A DNA stretch of 37,352 nt, from the NCBI GenBank assembly GCA_013002045.1, contig JABDKV010000273.1, positions 1-37,352 on the forward strand, in the 5' to 3' direction. Below the pieces are notes generated by a model, which was not told where the DNA came from, searched no databases, and worked only from the letters and a program-made list of their open reading frames with translations. A program made the translations under genes and the position numbers. Positions 7,741 to 15,136 of the stretch are shown here, in pieces; position 1 is the first letter of the stretch; each line of letters begins with the position of its first letter. This stretch comes from Gammaproteobacteria bacterium (GTDB taxonomy: Bacteria; Pseudomonadota; Gammaproteobacteria; Steroidobacterales; JABDKV01).

Positions 7741-8228
7741 TTCGCATGCTGATAGTTACACTCGCGCTGGTCGCCAGCGGCTGCACCACTGCTCGCCACC
7801 ACCAGTTTGAGGGAATCGAGTACACCCAGGTTTATCTGGCCGATATTGCCGCGATTCCGGCGGTACAACAGGTCGCGGCGACTGAGCTGGCAGACGCCTA
7901 CCAGCGCCTGGCCGTGGCGGAACTGATGGCCGAGCTGGGCCGCGATGAACGGGAAATAGAACACCAGGCCTATATGGCACGGCAATACGCCGCACTGGCG
8001 CTGGAAATGATGGAACTCGATGCCGCCCGAATCGAACTGGCGACGCGTCTCGACCAGGCGCCGCAACGCGAAATATCGCCGGTTCCCCGTCTTGCCGGAA
8101 TGACAATGATGCTAAAGCCGCGTCAGGTGGGAGCAACCCAGGCCGCCCGCGAACTGCGGGAATACCGGGTCGCGTTACGTTTCGATCGCCGTCTGTCGCA
8201 ACCTGTTGCCCAGGTCGCAGGACGCTAG
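7737..8228 (+). CDS. Helical lipoprotein, partner of the DUF4398-like protein
   Basis: A 163-residue predicted lipoprotein: 'MIRMLIVTLALVASGC' ends in a lipobox with Cys16. Residues about 45-110 are helical and contain 'ELADAYQRLAVAELMAELGRD' and 'EIEHQAYMARQYAALALE'. These resemble the C-terminal half of DUF4398/OmpA modules ('..E..H.AYLA.QRAA.A..'), so this gene and the preceding one may be two parts of a module found fused elsewhere. It has a GGGGG-rich ribosome site and a 4-nt overlap with the previous gene. It converges on the VWA gene so tightly that both stops lie in one CTAG palindrome (8225-8228). No specific function can be named. Confidence 0.8.
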   Translation: MIRMLIVTLALVASGCTTARHHQFEGIEYTQVYLADIAAIPAVQQVAATELADAYQRLAVAELMAELGRDEREIEHQAYMARQYAALALEMMELDAARIELATRLDQAPQREISPVPRLAGMTMMLKPRQVGATQAARELREYRVALRFDRRLSQPVAQVAGR

Positions 8229-9238
8229 TCCCGATAGGTTGCCTGGCGCGCACGTGTCGTATCGAGCCCGATAAAAGTGCCGCCGTGCTCATCACATAGC
8301 AGGCGCATCAGCGTGGCAAAACGATCGCCACTTTCCTGCAGTCGCGGATCCTGCTGGAACATCACCGGGAATCCCACTGCGTGTATACGCACCAACCGGT
8401 TACCATCGGGTCCGACGCGATTAATCTTGTTTACGGCATTGAGCACCGGCTGTATCGAACCACCGGTAAACTCATCGCCGAATACGTAGAGACTGATTTT
8501 CTTGTCTGACGAATAGAAGGTCGATATCGCACGGGTAATACCTTCGACCGGACTCGAATTACTAAACGGCGTCCACGTGCGCAGCATGTCGACGATGGCC
8601 GTGCGCCGGGCCTTCGAGTCCGGAATCCAGCGCCCGCGATAACGACTGAACATGTATTGCCCCATGTCGTTCATCACCTGTATGCCCTTGACGTCAGGGT
8701 ATACCTCGAGCGTCTCCCGCACCTTCTCCAGTACCAGCGGCCAGGCATAATTCACCATGCTGCCGGAGGTGTCGATAATAAAAATAATGTACTCGCTGTC
8801 GGCGGGTATACCACCGACGACACCGGTGGGCTCGCTGTCGAACACCTGCAACGCATCGAGATCGCGTGTCAGCTTGTCGCGCGTAGCTGCCAGACGGCGC
8901 TCAAGTATGTTGGCAACAGTCGCATCCTGGTCGGACACATCAAACTCACCACGTACATCACTGAGCATATTTGACAGTCGCGCCAGCTCGCCTTCACGAC
9001 GCGATATCTCGTCGTTGCGATCTTCGAGCTCGGTCGACACCACCGCCACCTGGCTACGAAGTGCACGCGCCAGTTGCTGCTGCTCTTCTACCTGGGTGCG
9101 CAACGTATCGGTGGTGCGCTCCAGCACCATAGGCTCCGTGTACTTGGTAATGACCAGCAGCAACAGGATCGCCCCAAATCCACAGGCAATGGCGTCGAGA
9201 AAAGACAGGCTGAATGGTTGTATGTCCCGGCGTGCCAT
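8225..9238 (-). CDS. Membrane-anchored coiled-coil VWA protein (TolR-like N-terminus), paralogue 2
   Basis: 337 residues, last gene of the nine-gene operon. A short cytoplasmic tail is followed by one TM helix (about 10-31) that opens with 'FSLSFLD' (Asp15) and continues 'CGFGA'. The layout matches TolR/ExbD/MotB subunits, whose TM Asp carries protons. A periplasmic coiled coil (about 38-132) leads to a von Willebrand A domain (about 148-330) with an intact MIDAS start 'DTSGSM' (Asp156, Ser158, Ser160). The domain should bind a divalent metal and a partner protein. The start lies one base after the stop of its paralogue. The two share the TM motif and the coil-VWA order but little else. The proton-path role is inferred; simple tethering of a VWA adhesion or scaffold domain is the alternative. 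Confidence 0.9.
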   Translation of the reverse strand: MARRDIQPFSLSFLDAIACGFGAILLLLVITKYTEPMVLERTTDTLRTQVEEQQQLARALRSQVAVVSTELEDRNDEISRREGELARLSNMLSDVRGEFDVSDQDATVANILERRLAATRDKLTRDLDALQVFDSEPTGVVGGIPADSEYIIFIIDTSGSMVNYAWPLVLEKVRETLEVYPDVKGIQVMNDMGQYMFSRYRGRWIPDSKARRTAIVDMLRTWTPFSNSSPVEGITRAISTFYSSDKKISLYVFGDEFTGGSIQPVLNAVNKINRVGPDGNRLVRIHAVGFPVMFQQDPRLQESGDRFATLMRLLCDEHGGTFIGLDTTRARQATYRD

Positions 9239-9239
9239 A

Positions 9240-10337
9240 TCAGGGCCAGTCGCGTGAGGGGCTCATGAACGATCCACCGGTCACCATAGCCAGTCGCCAG
9301 TACTGGCTGGCGGCGGCGGGGTCTCCTTCGATGGGCATCAATATCGTGTTGACCGGGATCCCGAATGGCAATTCGTCGAGCGCACGTCGAAACAGTCGCA
9401 AGCGGTTGCGTGCCGAGATCGTACGGCGATTGTTGGGTGTGACGCCGATGGTCGGCAGGCCGTCGGTAATCAGGATAATGTTGTCGGGCATCGGGTCCAT
9501 GTCACCGATAACCGATAGCGCATTAATCAGGCTGGTCCCGTTGCCGGGATCGAGCTGGCGCAATGCCGAGGCAACCTGCGCTATCTGTTGCTCGTCGTTG
9601 GCAGCAAACCAGCGCCCTTCGCTGGCGTCGATCACCGGGCCCGCCGTTTCATTAAAGTGATAAACCTGGAAGTCGGCCGTTTCCGGCAGATTCGTCAGCA
9701 ACCATTCGACTGTCTGCACCGAGCGCTGCCACTTCGGCCCCTCGAGCTTGCGTTCGAGCGGCATGTTGCGCCGACGGATGATGTTGACCAGGGTCGAGTC
9801 GAGCATGCTGGCCGATGAATCGAGCATAATCAGGATATTGCGGCCGCCGAGGCGCAACCCTGTCAGGTATTGGCGACTCCCGGTGCCGAGAAAACTGCGC
9901 GCTTCCAGTTGTGCCAGTCGTTTCTCTTCGGCGGCGCCTTCGAGGCGACGCGCCCGCGCTTCCAGGGCGCGGATATCCGCCATCATGCGCTCAACACTCT
10001 CGCGCTGCGCCATTGTCATTTCATTGCGGTCTGCCAGTTCGTCGCGCGCCTTGCCAGTCTCCTCGAGGATCTGACTGACCCGGGCCTGCAATTCAATTAT
10101 CTGTGTATCGGCTGACTGGATTTGCTGCTCGGAAGTGATCAGGAATTCCCGGTCCCTCTCGATTTGCTCTTCGAGTTGTTGTAATTCGATCAGCAACTCG
10201 GCGTTGATATCGTCTGAACGATCCAGCGTCGAGTGGTGAATCAGCATGAACACCAGCACCGTCGCACCGAAGCCACACGACATGATGTCGAGAAACGACA
10301 AAGAGAAAACCGTGAAGCGTCTTTGCTTGCGTGCCAT
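9240..10337 (-). CDS. Membrane-anchored coiled-coil VWA protein (TolR-like N-terminus), paralogue 1
   Basis: 365 residues with the same plan as its downstream neighbour: basic tail 'MARKQRR', TM helix about 11-33 opening 'FSLSFLD' (Asp17) and 'CGFGA', a long Glu/Gln-rich coiled coil (about 43-148), then a VWA domain (about 165-355). The MIDAS begins 'DSSASM' (Asp173, Ser175, Ser177) and 'LITDGLPT' supplies the later metal-site Asp. Unlike its paralogue, the VWA core has the classic 'GTSLINAL' element and aligns well with ordinary bacterial VWA domains. It begins 4 nt after the Hsp70/FHA gene. With the TolQ-like protein upstream, the pair could supply the two copies of TM helix that stators of this superfamily hold inside a pentamer. 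This is inference from family architecture. Confidence 0.92.
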   Translation of the reverse strand: MARKQRRFTVFSLSFLDIMSCGFGATVLVFMLIHHSTLDRSDDINAELLIELQQLEEQIERDREFLITSEQQIQSADTQIIELQARVSQILEETGKARDELADRNEMTMAQRESVERMMADIRALEARARRLEGAAEEKRLAQLEARSFLGTGSRQYLTGLRLGGRNILIMLDSSASMLDSTLVNIIRRRNMPLERKLEGPKWQRSVQTVEWLLTNLPETADFQVYHFNETAGPVIDASEGRWFAANDEQQIAQVASALRQLDPGNGTSLINALSVIGDMDPMPDNIILITDGLPTIGVTPNNRRTISARNRLRLFRRALDELPFGIPVNTILMPIEGDPAAASQYWRLAMVTGGSFMSPSRDWP

Positions 10338-10341
10338 GTGC

Positions 10342-11700
10342 TCAGCTTTGTTCGCTCACCAGCAATAACACCTGGCTGCCGCCGCCGAGCCGGATAACAT
10401 CGCCGCTATGCACGACCGCGCTGCCGTCGACGCGAGCATCGTTGACCCAGGTTCCGTGACTGCTGTGGTCCTGCAGCCGCACCTGGCCGTCGTTCGGTAG
10501 TAAAGAACAGTGCGTTCGCGATATACCCGACAACTCGCCAGTCAGAACAATGTTTTTCCCCTCATCTCCTGGATCGCTGCCAAAAACCAGCGCACCCCCC
10601 TGCAGGCGCCAGGCGCGATCACCAACAATGACATGTGTTGGCGTGTCACCTGTGACGGGCGGTGTTGCTGACGGCGGCTGCAATCGAGCCCCTGTTTGCC
10701 CATCCCAGCGCACACTGGTGGCAAAGCTGACGGTGCCGTCACCACTGACAATTTCGTCGCGCAGCCGCAGCGCCCCCAGGGCGGCGGCGCCACGCGGCAG
10801 CTCGAGCACTTCGCTTGCCTCGGATGCCAGCGCCTTATGCAGTCCTGGCAACTGCTGCAAGCGGTGGTCGATCATCAACACCAGCTGCTCGCCTGGTCGG
10901 GTCAGAGTCGCCAGGTGGCGGCGCATCCTCGCCAGCAACGATTCGAGTGCCGTGCCAATGACATCGCGTCCGACCTCGACCGAGTGCGTTTTGTCGTCGA
11001 ATTCGACGCTGGCACTAACACTGCCGTCACGCTCGATAGCGCTGAGCCAGTCGGGCAGTCGATCGAACATCTGTTGTTCGGCTGCCGCCGAGTGCATTGG
11101 GTCATAACGGGTGTTGCGCACAAACAAATCGGATACGACACGTGCGGCGGCGGCATGCATTTCGCGTTGACCGCATTCGTCGACCACCTCTACCTTGTCG
11201 CGCCGCAGTCGCCCGCCCTGCTGTAACCGTGTCAGCACCACCTGGTGCAACATCAGGTCGATATGGATGATCTGCTTCCCGGGCTTTGGCGTCGTCGTCG
11301 CCGCCACGGCGGTGTCAACCAGTGCGCTGACCGGCAACCCGGCTTCGCGCGCGATACCGAGTAACAGGCTTAGTTGTTCGCGACTATAGCTGCCGGGAAC
11401 AGTCAGCAACACCTCATCGGCAGTCGTTTCGAGGCTGCTAAAAACATCATGCAGGTGGTGATAGGCAAGATCGGCCATTGTCGCTGCGCCACGCACGCCC
11501 GCGGGTAATGCGGCCAGGCTAAGCTCCTGCCAAAAACGGCTGAACACACGGGAGGGTTGCAACCGGGCCTGGGCCGCAGCAGCGGCTCCGGTAGTGACAC
11601 TACCATCAACGAGTGCATAACCGGGACTGTCCACACGCACGCCGCCGCTATCGACACCAAGCAAGCCGGCATCGTTGATTTCGATTGCGAGCCTGCCCAT
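10342..11700 (-). CDS. Hsp70/actin-fold protein fused to a C-terminal FHA domain
   Basis: 452 residues, cytoplasmic. Residues 1-330 follow the Hsp70/actin order: 'VLLTVPGSYSREQLSLLLGIAREAGL' corresponds to 'ITVPAYF...R.A..AGL', 'DTAVAA' to 'EPTAAA', 'LVLMIDHRLQQLPGL' to the adenosine region and 'PRGAAALGAL' to 'A.GAA'. The phosphate loops are poor: 'EINDAGLLG' in place of 'DLGTT.S' and 'HIDLMLHQ' in place of 'DLGGGT', so ATPase activity is doubtful. Residues about 355-450 are an FHA domain with 'GISRTHCSL' and 'SSHGTWVN', including the Arg and Ser that bind phosphothreonine. It overlaps the TolQ-like gene (TGATG). It could link a phosphorylated partner to the membrane complex; the kinases at 4368 and 15133 are candidates. 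Confidence 0.88.
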   Translation of the reverse strand: MGRLAIEINDAGLLGVDSGGVRVDSPGYALVDGSVTTGAAAAAQARLQPSRVFSRFWQELSLAALPAGVRGAATMADLAYHHLHDVFSSLETTADEVLLTVPGSYSREQLSLLLGIAREAGLPVSALVDTAVAATTTPKPGKQIIHIDLMLHQVVLTRLQQGGRLRRDKVEVVDECGQREMHAAAARVVSDLFVRNTRYDPMHSAAAEQQMFDRLPDWLSAIERDGSVSASVEFDDKTHSVEVGRDVIGTALESLLARMRRHLATLTRPGEQLVLMIDHRLQQLPGLHKALASEASEVLELPRGAAALGALRLRDEIVSGDGTVSFATSVRWDGQTGARLQPPSATPPVTGDTPTHVIVGDRAWRLQGGALVFGSDPGDEGKNIVLTGELSGISRTHCSLLPNDGQVRLQDHSSHGTWVNDARVDGSAVVHSGDVIRLGGGSQVLLLVSEQS

Positions 11701-12518
11701 CAGCGCACCTGCAGGTGTTGAACGAGTCGGTCGTCGCAGTAGTCCTGCGACTCCAGCACCAGCCGTTCCTGCAGTAGCTGCAACTGGTGCATCAGGAACA
11801 TCAGCACGATGCTTAACAGCAAAGCAATGAAGGTTGAATTAAAGGCCACACCCAGGCTCTCGGTCACGCCCGAGATATTGCCTTCGACAGCCTGGTGGGC
11901 CTGGCCCAGCGCTTCACCGATGCCACGAACGGTACCGATAAAACCGATCGACGGAATGGCCCACGCAATGTAGCGCACCATCGACAGTTCCGAATCGAGG
12001 CGTTCCGACTCCGACTCACAAACGGTCCGTACCGCAGTCGAGACATCCTGGATATTGCGCGTCGAGCGGAATCGATGCAGTGCAGTCAACAATGCCCGGG
12101 GCAGTAGCCGGTTGCGTTCATGCTCGGGTAAAGCCTGCACCGGACGCGAGAATTGCCGCGTATCCTCGGGCAGGATACTCATGCCTTCGTTAAGCGGCAC
12201 CAGGTCACGTTGCAACATGCGCCGCTCACCCAGCGACTGCCATGCTTTGAAACCCATGATAGCCATGGCCCACAGCATCAGGATAAAACAGGTTTCCTGT
12301 TCGAAGTCGCGGATCAGGACATAGATCGATCGCTCCGGCACGTAGTTCTCGTCCACCGCCATCTGCGCCCGTTGCTCGGCCATCACTTCGGCTGCCTGCG
12401 GTCGTACCACCGAGACATACATGCCATGCACGATAATGACTGAAACGACGAGGGCGAAAACCTGGAACAGGAACTCGACCGGGATGTTGTGGCGCTTGAC
12501 GCCGGCTACGCTGGCCAT
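11700..12518 (-). CDS. MotA/TolQ/ExbB-family proton-channel protein
   Basis: 272-residue inner-membrane protein. It has four hydrophobic segments: about 14-38, 76-93, 183-205 and 221-248. The long cytoplasmic loop between TM2 and TM3 is typical of the family. The conserved block is clear in TM3, 'IPSIGFIGTVRGIGEAL' (188-204), and TM4, 'SLGVAFNSTFIALLLSIV', including the polar Thr that lines the channel in TolQ/ExbB. In known systems such proteins form a pentamer around two copies of TolR/ExbD/MotB and convert proton flow into motion. No classical TolR or ExbD gene is adjacent; the two downstream VWA proteins have a matching TM motif. It starts 2 nt after the small acidic protein gene and overlaps the Hsp70/FHA gene. 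Confidence 0.93.
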   Translation of the reverse strand: MASVAGVKRHNIPVEFLFQVFALVVSVIIVHGMYVSVVRPQAAEVMAEQRAQMAVDENYVPERSIYVLIRDFEQETCFILMLWAMAIMGFKAWQSLGERRMLQRDLVPLNEGMSILPEDTRQFSRPVQALPEHERNRLLPRALLTALHRFRSTRNIQDVSTAVRTVCESESERLDSELSMVRYIAWAIPSIGFIGTVRGIGEALGQAHQAVEGNISGVTESLGVAFNSTFIALLLSIVLMFLMHQLQLLQERLVLESQDYCDDRLVQHLQVR

Positions 12519-12520
12519 GC

Positions 12521-12718
12521 TCAGATATCCGTCGGGAAGGCGACGGCCGTATCGGCTTCGACTTCCTCGGTAGGTGTAAACGATTCGCGATCAACGCTGG
12601 CAGGCGCCTGTTGCTCGGTCTCGGTATCAGTCTCGCTGCTTTCCTCGACCGGTTCCTCCTGGGCCAGCACTGGCCAGGCCGCCAGTGACAGTACAGCCAT
12701 CATCATCAGCCATCTCAT
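12521..12718 (-). CDS. Small acidic secreted protein
   Basis: 65 residues. The signal peptide 'MRWLMMMAVLSLAAWPVLA' is followed by a mature part of about 46 residues, nearly all Glu, Asp, Ser and Thr ('EEPVEESSETDTETEQQ'), ending 'FPTDI'. It has no lipobox, Cys or recognisable domain, and is probably disordered in the periplasm. An AGGAGA ribosome site lies 6-7 nt before the ATG. It sits 24 nt after the FGE-like gene and 2 nt before the TolQ-like gene. That placement inside a tight operon, with its own good ribosome site, argues for a real gene despite the biased composition. Function unknown. Confidence 0.8.
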   Translation of the reverse strand: MRWLMMMAVLSLAAWPVLAQEEPVEESSETDTETEQQAPASVDRESFTPTEEVEADTAVAFPTDI

Positions 12719-12742
12719 GCGTATTCTCCTGCGATAAACGGT

Positions 12743-15136
12743 TTAGCGGGCATAGCGTGCCAGCCTGAATCCAACATCTTCGCGTCCACCCCTGCCGTAA
12801 TCGCGGTAAGCACCGCGTAACTCGACTATGCCACCGTGCTTCCAGCTGCTGCCACGAATCACGTGACGATTGCCCCGCCGCGGGCCGACCGGATCGACAA
12901 GGGACAGGTAAGGATCGGCAGTCGACGCTTCGTAAATATCATGCATCCACTCGGCAACGTTGCCATCGAGGTCACGCAGTCCAAGTGCATTAGCGGGAAA
13001 ACTCCCGACCGGCGCAGTCACACTGAAGCCGTCGTCGTAATTGTCGAGGCGTTGCACTACCAGATTGCGTGCGGCATTGTCGGCAAGATTGGCACTGCCT
13101 TGTGGTGGTGGCAGTGTATCTCCCCACGGATACTTCGTCGCGCGTGCGCCGCCGGCAAAACGCGTAACCCAGACCCATTCTGCCTCGGTGGGCATGCGGT
13201 ACCCGGTCGTCATCGGCCGTCGACCGACCAGCCGACCGTCGCGCTCGACATAGGCCGGGGGCAGTCCTTCACGCTCACTCAGCCAGTTGCAGTAGCGCGC
13301 CGCCTGTTGCCACCCCAGGCGTACCACCGGCTGATCGTCGCCTTCGAGGCTGAGCCCGCCGACAAAGCCGGAGTTATGCGTGTCCATGAATTCGCGATAC
13401 TGCGCGTTGGTGACTTCGTTCTCGCTGATATAAAACTCACGTGTCAGTTCGACATCGCGACGGATCTCGTTACTACGCCGGCCCTGTTCACGCCGCGGCG
13501 AACCCATCTGCAGTGCCCCGGTTGGCACCAGTACCAGCGTATGCCCTTCGTCCGAGGTAATCACCGGGTCCAGCACCGCGGCCTGGGCCTCGGCAATGGT
13601 CTTGAGAATGACACTGACTCGCTGCTCGATCCCTTCACGCGGGGTGATGGTTTCGATATGCGGCGCGTAACCCTTCTTGTGTATCTCGATACGATGCGGC
13701 GCCGTCGTCAACGACAAGGTCTGGTTAGCACTGCCGCGACTTGTACCGTCGACCAGCACCTCGGCATCCTCGGGACTGGCCACGATACGCACGCTACCGA
13801 GGATGGGTGCCAGGCGCACCGACACTTCCGTTTGTTCGCCCGGCGCCAGCTCCACACTACGGGTAGCGGTGCGGTAACCGGGACGGCTCAATACGACCTG
13901 GTGCGACGCATCCGGCGTAACTGCGACCGACAGAGGGGTGCGCCCCTGGAACTGGCGATCGACACTGACACTGGCACCCGCGGGGTTCGAAGTCAGCATC
14001 ACGATGCCATCGGCTGGCTCAAACGCGATTGCTTCGAGTTCGAGCGGTTGCCCGGCAACGACTGTGACCGTGCGTTCGACGGGCTTATAACCATCGAGTT
14101 GCAAGAGCAGTTGCTGTTCACCGGCTTCGACTTCAGCGACCAGCGGGGTTTGCCCCAGCGTCACACCGTCACTGCTCAGGGTCGCGCCGGGCGGCGTCGT
14201 CTCGATCGTGACTGGGGCCCAGTTTGGCTGCAATACCACCTCGACCGACTGACGTTGGCCACGGCCCGAGATTTCGATCTCCTGTTCGAACGGCAAATGG
14301 TTGCGGGCGATAATACGCAAGCTATGCAACCCGGGTGCGACCTCGGCATCAGCCAGTGGTGATGTACCAATCTCCTGGCCATCGACGACGATACGGGCAC
14401 CGTTGACCGCGCCGGTATCGACCGTCAGCAGGCCCGGTAATTTCTCCATCTGCAGAGCGAACTGCTGGTTGCTGGCATTGCCCACCGTGATGGTCTCACG
14501 CAAGGGCTTGTAGCCTTCGAGATCGGCCGCCACACGGTACTGGCCGGGTCGCAGGAGGTAACGCCCACCAACCCGCGGCTTGAACACCGCCCCTTGCAGT
14601 TCGAGCGACTGCGGCTGCGGCGCAATTGCGATATCGATCGAGCGTGCGGTAAACATGAACCAGGCAGCGATACCCAGCAGTAAGGCCGAGACGGCCACGC
14701 CAAGCTGTAACCATGGCAATGCGCGACCACCCGCTGCAGCGCTGCCGTGACCGGGATTGAATGCAACCGGTTCGATCACAGCATGCGAATCAGCGGCCTG
14801 TGGCGGCGGAGTCTGGGCAGCGCTGCGTGAACGCACATGCAGATCGATTTCATTGCGCCGGATACGACATACGATATGCGCTTCGGGCAATACCACAATA
14901 TTTCCATCACCGAGCCAGCAAGACTGCTCGCATGGCGAGCCGTTCACGCGCACACCGGCATCAGAGTCTGACTCGATGAATGGCACCCCGTCGACAATGC
15001 CCAGTCGACCCAATACCCGGTCATCACTGCCGCTGACCGGGATATCGGCACCGCGACCGCCGATTTGCAACGGTAGTTCGTCCGCCTGCCAGGTACGGGT
15101 GCCACTGTCGTCGTGGATACGGATGACCGGGTTCAA
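12743..15136 (-). CDS. FHA-like / TM / five PEGA repeats / FGE-sulfatase-like protein
   Basis: About 797 residues. Numbered from the alternative GTG at 15151: a degenerate FHA-like domain (10-105, lacking SR.H), a Pro-rich linker, one TM helix (146-168), then five PEGA-type beta repeats (about 172-237, 238-308, 311-378, 381-448, 451-518) with signatures such as 'VDGQEIGTSP' and 'DGYKP'. Residues 535-802 are an FGE/SUMF1-like domain: 'VPTGALQMGS', 'ENEVTNAQYREF', 'YRMPTEAEWVW', 'LRDLDGNVAEW', 'VIRGSSW', 'VGFRLAR'. The catalytic Cys pair of true formylglycine enzymes is missing. The domain is thus probably structural and periplasmic, as in GldK-type proteins. I prefer TTG 15136, because GAGGA lies 7 nt upstream and it overlaps the kinase stop as TTGA; GTG 15151 has no ribosome site. 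Confidence 0.92.
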   Translation of the reverse strand: MNPVIRIHDDSGTRTWQADELPLQIGGRGADIPVSGSDDRVLGRLGIVDGVPFIESDSDAGVRVNGSPCEQSCWLGDGNIVVLPEAHIVCRIRRNEIDLHVRSRSAAQTPPPQAADSHAVIEPVAFNPGHGSAAAGGRALPWLQLGVAVSALLLGIAAWFMFTARSIDIAIAPQPQSLELQGAVFKPRVGGRYLLRPGQYRVAADLEGYKPLRETITVGNASNQQFALQMEKLPGLLTVDTGAVNGARIVVDGQEIGTSPLADAEVAPGLHSLRIIARNHLPFEQEIEISGRGQRQSVEVVLQPNWAPVTIETTPPGATLSSDGVTLGQTPLVAEVEAGEQQLLLQLDGYKPVERTVTVVAGQPLELEAIAFEPADGIVMLTSNPAGASVSVDRQFQGRTPLSVAVTPDASHQVVLSRPGYRTATRSVELAPGEQTEVSVRLAPILGSVRIVASPEDAEVLVDGTSRGSANQTLSLTTAPHRIEIHKKGYAPHIETITPREGIEQRVSVILKTIAEAQAAVLDPVITSDEGHTLVLVPTGALQMGSPRREQGRRSNEIRRDVELTREFYISENEVTNAQYREFMDTHNSGFVGGLSLEGDDQPVVRLGWQQAARYCNWLSEREGLPPAYVERDGRLVGRRPMTTGYRMPTEAEWVWVTRFAGGARATKYPWGDTLPPPQGSANLADNAARNLVVQRLDNYDDGFSVTAPVGSFPANALGLRDLDGNVAEWMHDIYEASTADPYLSLVDPVGPRRGNRHVIRGSSWKHGGIVELRGAYRDYGRGGREDVGFRLARYAR

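Noticed and set aside
8225-12518. Zorya-type defence system (MotA-like plus MotB-like genes)
   Set aside because: The partner proteins carry VWA domains in place of the OmpA-type domain of ZorB, and no helicase or nuclease gene is adjacent.
12836-14362. Long open frame on the plus strand opposite the PEGA/FGE-like gene
   Set aside because: It is the mirror of a GC-rich coding region with clear domains on the minus strand; its own sequence has no recognisable domain and no ribosome site.
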